Assembly: GCA_951812805.1 (NCBI GenBank)
Contig: CATOSZ010000014.1
Span: forward strand, 85,367 to 149,366
Direction of reading: 5' to 3'
From: an uncultured Alphaproteobacteria bacterium
Lineage (GTDB): Bacteria > Pseudomonadota > Alphaproteobacteria > GCA-2731375
Length of the DNA stretch: 64,000 nucleotides
In this document: in pieces, positions 61,763-64,000 of the stretch
Numbering within the stretch: the stretch's first letter is position 1
How the letters are laid out: each line of letters starts with the position of its first letter
Notes under the pieces: generated by a model
Told to the model about the DNA's origin: nothing
The model's input: only the letters and a program-made list of their open reading frames with translations
Database searches by the model: none
Program-made: the position numbers and the translations under genes

Positions 61763-62260
61763 ATGATCATCTCCCTGATTTCCACCGGCCTCGGCATGCT
61801 CGGCGGCGTCATCCCTGACCTCCTGAAGGAGTTCCGCGAGAGCCGCGAGCACGGGCGCGAGATGGACCGCATGGACAAGCAGGCTGAGCTGCAACTGAAG
61901 CTGCTGGCGCACCGGACCGACGCCCGCCTTCAGGAGATCGAGGGCCAAGCGCAGATGGAGGAGGTGCGCGCCTTCCGCACCCAGATGTCGGAGATCTACA
62001 AATCCCAGGCGCCGGTCGGCGTGAAGTGGGTCGACGCCTGGAACGCCGCCCTGCGGCCCGGCGCCTGCACCGTCATCATCGCGCTGTTCACCGCGATCGC
62101 CGGCACGTACGCCTACGGGATGTATTTTGGCGCGCCGCATCTGGCCGAGATCTCCACGGTGATCTGGGGTTCGCTGGTCGGCGATGCGATCCAGGCCGTG
62201 CTCGGCTATCTGTTCGGCTACCGCTCCGGCGCGAAGCTCTCGGCGGCGGTCAGGCGATGA
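61763..62260 (+). CDS. Holin-like phage membrane protein
   Basis: The 165-residue protein has an N-terminal amphipathic/hydrophobic stretch (MIISLISTGLGMLGGVIPDL), a long charged coiled coil (about 20-80) and two C-terminal hydrophobic helices (TVIIALFTAIAGTYAYGMYF and VIWGSLVGDAIQAVLGYLFG). Its place directly before the lysozyme gene and its small size suggest a holin that permits endolysin release. It starts 33 bases after the -10 box. Confidence 0.75.
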   Translation: MIISLISTGLGMLGGVIPDLLKEFRESREHGREMDRMDKQAELQLKLLAHRTDARLQEIEGQAQMEEVRAFRTQMSEIYKSQAPVGVKWVDAWNAALRPGACTVIIALFTAIAGTYAYGMYFGAPHLAEISTVIWGSLVGDAIQAVLGYLFGYRSGAKLSAAVRR

Positions 62261-62718
62261 GCCGGCGCCGCGCCCCGGTCTGCCGCCGGGCAGTCCGCCT
62301 GATCAAGCACTTCGAGGGCTTCTCGGCGGAACCCTATCTCTGCCCCGCCGGGGTCTTGACCATCGGCCACGGCGCCACCTATGGCGTCGATGGGCGCCGC
62401 GTCGGCCTGGACCACCCGCCGCTCGACGCGGCGGGCGCGGAAGCGCTGCTGCGGCGCGATCTCGCGCGCTTCGCTCTCGCGGTCGACCGCATGGTGGTCG
62501 TGCCGATCGGCACCAACCAGCACGGCGCGCTGACCTCTTTCGCCTTCAACCTCGGATCGGGCGCACTGCGCGCCTCGACCCTGCTGCGCCGCGTCAACGC
62601 CGGCGCGTGGGACGACGTGCCGGATCAGTTCCGCCGCTGGGTGTTCGCCGGCGGGCGGCGGCTTGCCGGCCTGGTCCGCCGGCGCGAGGCCGAAGCCGCT
62701 CTCTGGGGGATGACATGA
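62257..62718 (+). CDS. Phage lysozyme (endolysin, glycoside hydrolase 24)
   Basis: The 153-residue protein (MSRRRAPVCRRAVRLIKHFE) has the GH24 catalytic glutamate in HFEGFSAEPY, the following LTIGHGATYGVDG and QHGALTSFAFNLGSGAL, and FRRWVFAGGRRLAGLVRRRE, as in T4-type and P1-type lysozymes. It cleaves peptidoglycan. There is no obvious signal peptide or SAR anchor, so it depends on a holin. It overlaps the holin gene (ATGA). Confidence 0.95.
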   Translation: MSRRRAPVCRRAVRLIKHFEGFSAEPYLCPAGVLTIGHGATYGVDGRRVGLDHPPLDAAGAEALLRRDLARFALAVDRMVVVPIGTNQHGALTSFAFNLGSGALRASTLLRRVNAGAWDDVPDQFRRWVFAGGRRLAGLVRRREAEAALWGMT

Positions 62719-63026
62719 GCGCCGAGGAGATCACCGGCTGGCTGGTGCGCGCCGCTGTCGCCGCGATCGTCGCTGCCATCGTGCTGCTGTTCCGCCGCAT
62801 GCGCGAGGCCGAGGCCAGGCTGGCCGAGACGAAGGTGCGCCTCGCGGCGGTCGAGAAGCAGGACAACTCGGCGACCTTCGGCGCACTGCGGAATCGGATC
62901 GAGGAGCTCGACCGTATCTCGGCGGAAACCCGCGCCGATGTCGCCGCCGTCAAGGCCTCGGTCGCCGCCATCGAACGGACGCTACACCTGATTCATGAGC
63001 ATCTGATGGACAAGGGGGTGCCGTGA
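62715..63026 (+). CDS. DUF2730-like protein (Mu gp25 type)
   Basis: The 103-residue protein has one N-terminal transmembrane helix (WLVRAAVAAIVAAIVLLFRR) and a coiled coil (RLAAVEKQD, then RIEELDRISAETRADVAAVK), the shape of Mu gp25/DUF2730 proteins and of i-spanins (Rz). Its place after the lysozyme supports a role in lysis. It overlaps the lysozyme gene and the next gene by four bases each. Confidence 0.8.
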   Translation: MSAEEITGWLVRAAVAAIVAAIVLLFRRMREAEARLAETKVRLAAVEKQDNSATFGALRNRIEELDRISAETRADVAAVKASVAAIERTLHLIHEHLMDKGVP

Positions 63027-63325
63027 GCTCTTACGCCCGCATCGTGGCCGAGGATATGCGCCTCGTCGTTCTGCAGCTCCTGGCGCAAGCCGAAGGCTTC
63101 GATCTCAACGACCGCATCCTGGCCAGCGCGCTGACCGCGTTCGGCCACCGCCCGAGCCTCGACAGGCTCGCCACCGAGCTCGCCTGGCTGGCCGAACAGG
63201 GCCTGATCGAGACCCGCGACGTCGAGGGCTTCACCGTCGCCGCGCTTCTGGCCCGGGGCCAGGATGTCGTCGAGGGCCGCACCGCCGCGCCCGGGGTCCG
63301 CCGCCCGCGCCCGGACGAACTCTGA
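63023..63325 (+). CDS. Winged-helix phage protein (Mu gp26 / VpaChn25_0724 type)
   Basis: The 100-residue protein (MSSYARIVAEDMRLVVLQLL) has a winged-helix-like pattern (FDLNDRILASALTAFGHRPS, ELAWLAEQGLIETRD). The family always lies between gp25- and gp27-like genes in Mu-like phages; its role is unknown. Confidence 0.8.
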   Translation: MSSYARIVAEDMRLVVLQLLAQAEGFDLNDRILASALTAFGHRPSLDRLATELAWLAEQGLIETRDVEGFTVAALLARGQDVVEGRTAAPGVRRPRPDEL

Positions 63326-63328
63326 ACC

Positions 63329-63868
63329 ATGCCGCGCCGCGCTCTGATCGACCGCCATTTCTCGGCCGAGGAGCAGGCCAGTATCGCCGCCTTCCTCGAC
63401 GCCAACCCCACGATCAGCGTCGACGACTTCCGCGCCCTGCTGCGCGAGCGCGGCGCCGAGCTCTCCCGCTCCACCGCGCATGCCGCCAAGCGCAAGCTCG
63501 AGGCGATGGGCGGCCGGCTGCGCGAATCGCGGAGGATGATGGATGCCATCGCCACGGATCTCGAGGGCGAGGACGAGAGCCGGCGCCACCGCGCGTTGTT
63601 GGAGATCGCGCGCACACTGTGCTTCGAGTTCCAGCAGGCACTGCTCGATGGCGACGCCAGCACCCTGAAGGCCGGCGATCTCGCCCACCTGGGGCGCTCC
63701 CTCAAGGATCTGATGCAGGCTGCCCGCCTCGATCAGGACTATGCCGCCCGCCTGGTCGAGCAGGCCACCAAGCGCGCCGCCCAGGCGGCCGGCCAACAGG
63801 CCCGCAAGCTCGGCCTCTCCGAGGAGGGCGCCGCCTCGATCCGCGCGTTCGTGGAGGGCGGCGCATGA
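63329..63868 (+). CDS. DUF3486 protein (Mu gp27 type), probable small terminase
   Basis: The 179-residue protein (MPRRALIDRHFSAEEQASIA) has the DUF3486 N-terminal HTH-like region (DDFRALLRERGAELSRSTAH) and a helical C-terminal part. It is thought to be the small terminase subunit that selects DNA for packaging. It overlaps the large terminase gene by four bases. Confidence 0.88.
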   Translation: MPRRALIDRHFSAEEQASIAAFLDANPTISVDDFRALLRERGAELSRSTAHAAKRKLEAMGGRLRESRRMMDAIATDLEGEDESRRHRALLEIARTLCFEFQQALLDGDASTLKAGDLAHLGRSLKDLMQAARLDQDYAARLVEQATKRAAQAAGQQARKLGLSEEGAASIRAFVEGGA

Positions 63869-64000
63869 AGGACGCGCGCACCTTGCTCCCTTACCAGCAG
63901 CGCTGGGTCGCCGAGACGAGCGGATTGGCGGCGATCCAGAAGTCCAGACGGATCGGCATCTCCTGGGCCGAGGCATATAACGCGGTAATGCACGCCGGCC
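63865..64000 (+). CDS. Terminase large subunit (Mu gp28 type), 5' part
   Basis: The first 45 codons (MKDARTLLPYQQRWVAETSG) lead to SRRIGISWAEAYN, the adenine-binding/Walker A-like segment of Mu gp28 terminases (KSRRIGISW). The gene continues beyond the right edge of the window. Confidence 0.92.
   Translation, partial: MKDARTLLPYQQRWVAETSGLAAIQKSRRIGISWAEAYNAVMHAG

Larger units (their letters stand above)
53838..64000 (+). mobile_element. Mu-like prophage, left end missing, continues beyond the window
   Basis: From 53838 all genes are on the + strand with 4-bp overlaps and follow the order of Mu-like phages: transposase A, ATPase B, small early genes, Gam-like, GemA, Mor-like, lysis, gp25-27 homologues, terminase. 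The repressor and Ner-type genes and the left phage end are not present; the first gene is cut by the IS. The right end lies outside the window. Confidence 0.92.

Overview
The window is GC-rich DNA from an alphaproteobacterium. The bamB-der neighbourhood, the aap-type amino-acid transporter, the repeated class III cyclases and heavy use of GTG starts with ATGA/GTGA overlaps all fit, and a Rhodospirillales-like marine or soil heterotroph is my best guess (inference from gene style only). Most genes sit in short, tightly packed operons. No rRNA, tRNA or CRISPR array was seen.

Layout. 1-8584 is ordinary chromosome: a Rieske dioxygenase pair, a secreted M23 peptidase, an old-yellow-enzyme reductase and the conserved YfgM-like/bamB/der cluster. 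8.7-13.0 kb holds a ParE/RelE-type toxin-antitoxin pair, a TMEM43-family membrane protein, a DUF4242 protein, a threonine-dehydratase-like enzyme and a TauD-family dioxygenase. 13.0-25.6 kb is a signalling block: three class III nucleotide cyclases (two with TPR tails, one fused to an alpha/beta hydrolase), a membrane histidine kinase, a two-H-box/receiver protein with no ATPase domain, a lone receiver, and a large exported protein of unknown function with lower GC. 25.8-32.3 kb is a scar. A divergent SDR/LysR pair has been hit twice, by an ISAs1-family element next to the SDR ribosome-binding site and by an IS21-family element inside the LysR gene; both insertions have visible target duplications. 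32.3-42.2 kb is metabolic: a four-gene overlapping operon (gamma-glutamylcyclotransferase, Na+/H+ antiporter, NUDIX hydrolase, SDR), a class IV aminotransferase beside aapJQM without aapP, an enoyl-CoA hydratase and a PuuE-type allantoinase.

The most interesting part is 42.38-50.86 kb. A clear cyclic-di-GMP-I (GEMM) riboswitch precedes a short leader ORF, then a ParA/MinD-type ATPase with an EP-repeat tail, then a protein with two ribbon-helix-helix-like segments, followed co-directionally by an Fe-S protein, a coiled-coil protein and a GAF-GAF-PAS adenylate/guanylate cyclase. I read this as a possible c-di-GMP-controlled positioning or partition module linked to cAMP/cGMP signalling. That linkage is inference.

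50.86-53.84 kb is a second IS21-family element. It carries an IS256-family relic and a long nested hairpin, and it joins a truncated Stf0 sulfotransferase gene to a left-truncated Mu-like prophage (53.84 kb to the window end). The prophage keeps MuA and MuB homologues, a DnaA domain-IV protein, Gam-like, TSCPD, GemA, a DNA methyltransferase, a Mor-like activator, holin and lysozyme genes, Mu gp25-27 homologues and the start of the terminase. A perfect 16-bp palindrome lies 23 bp upstream of a -10 box between the Mor-like and lysis genes, the spacing expected for a Mu-type middle promoter.
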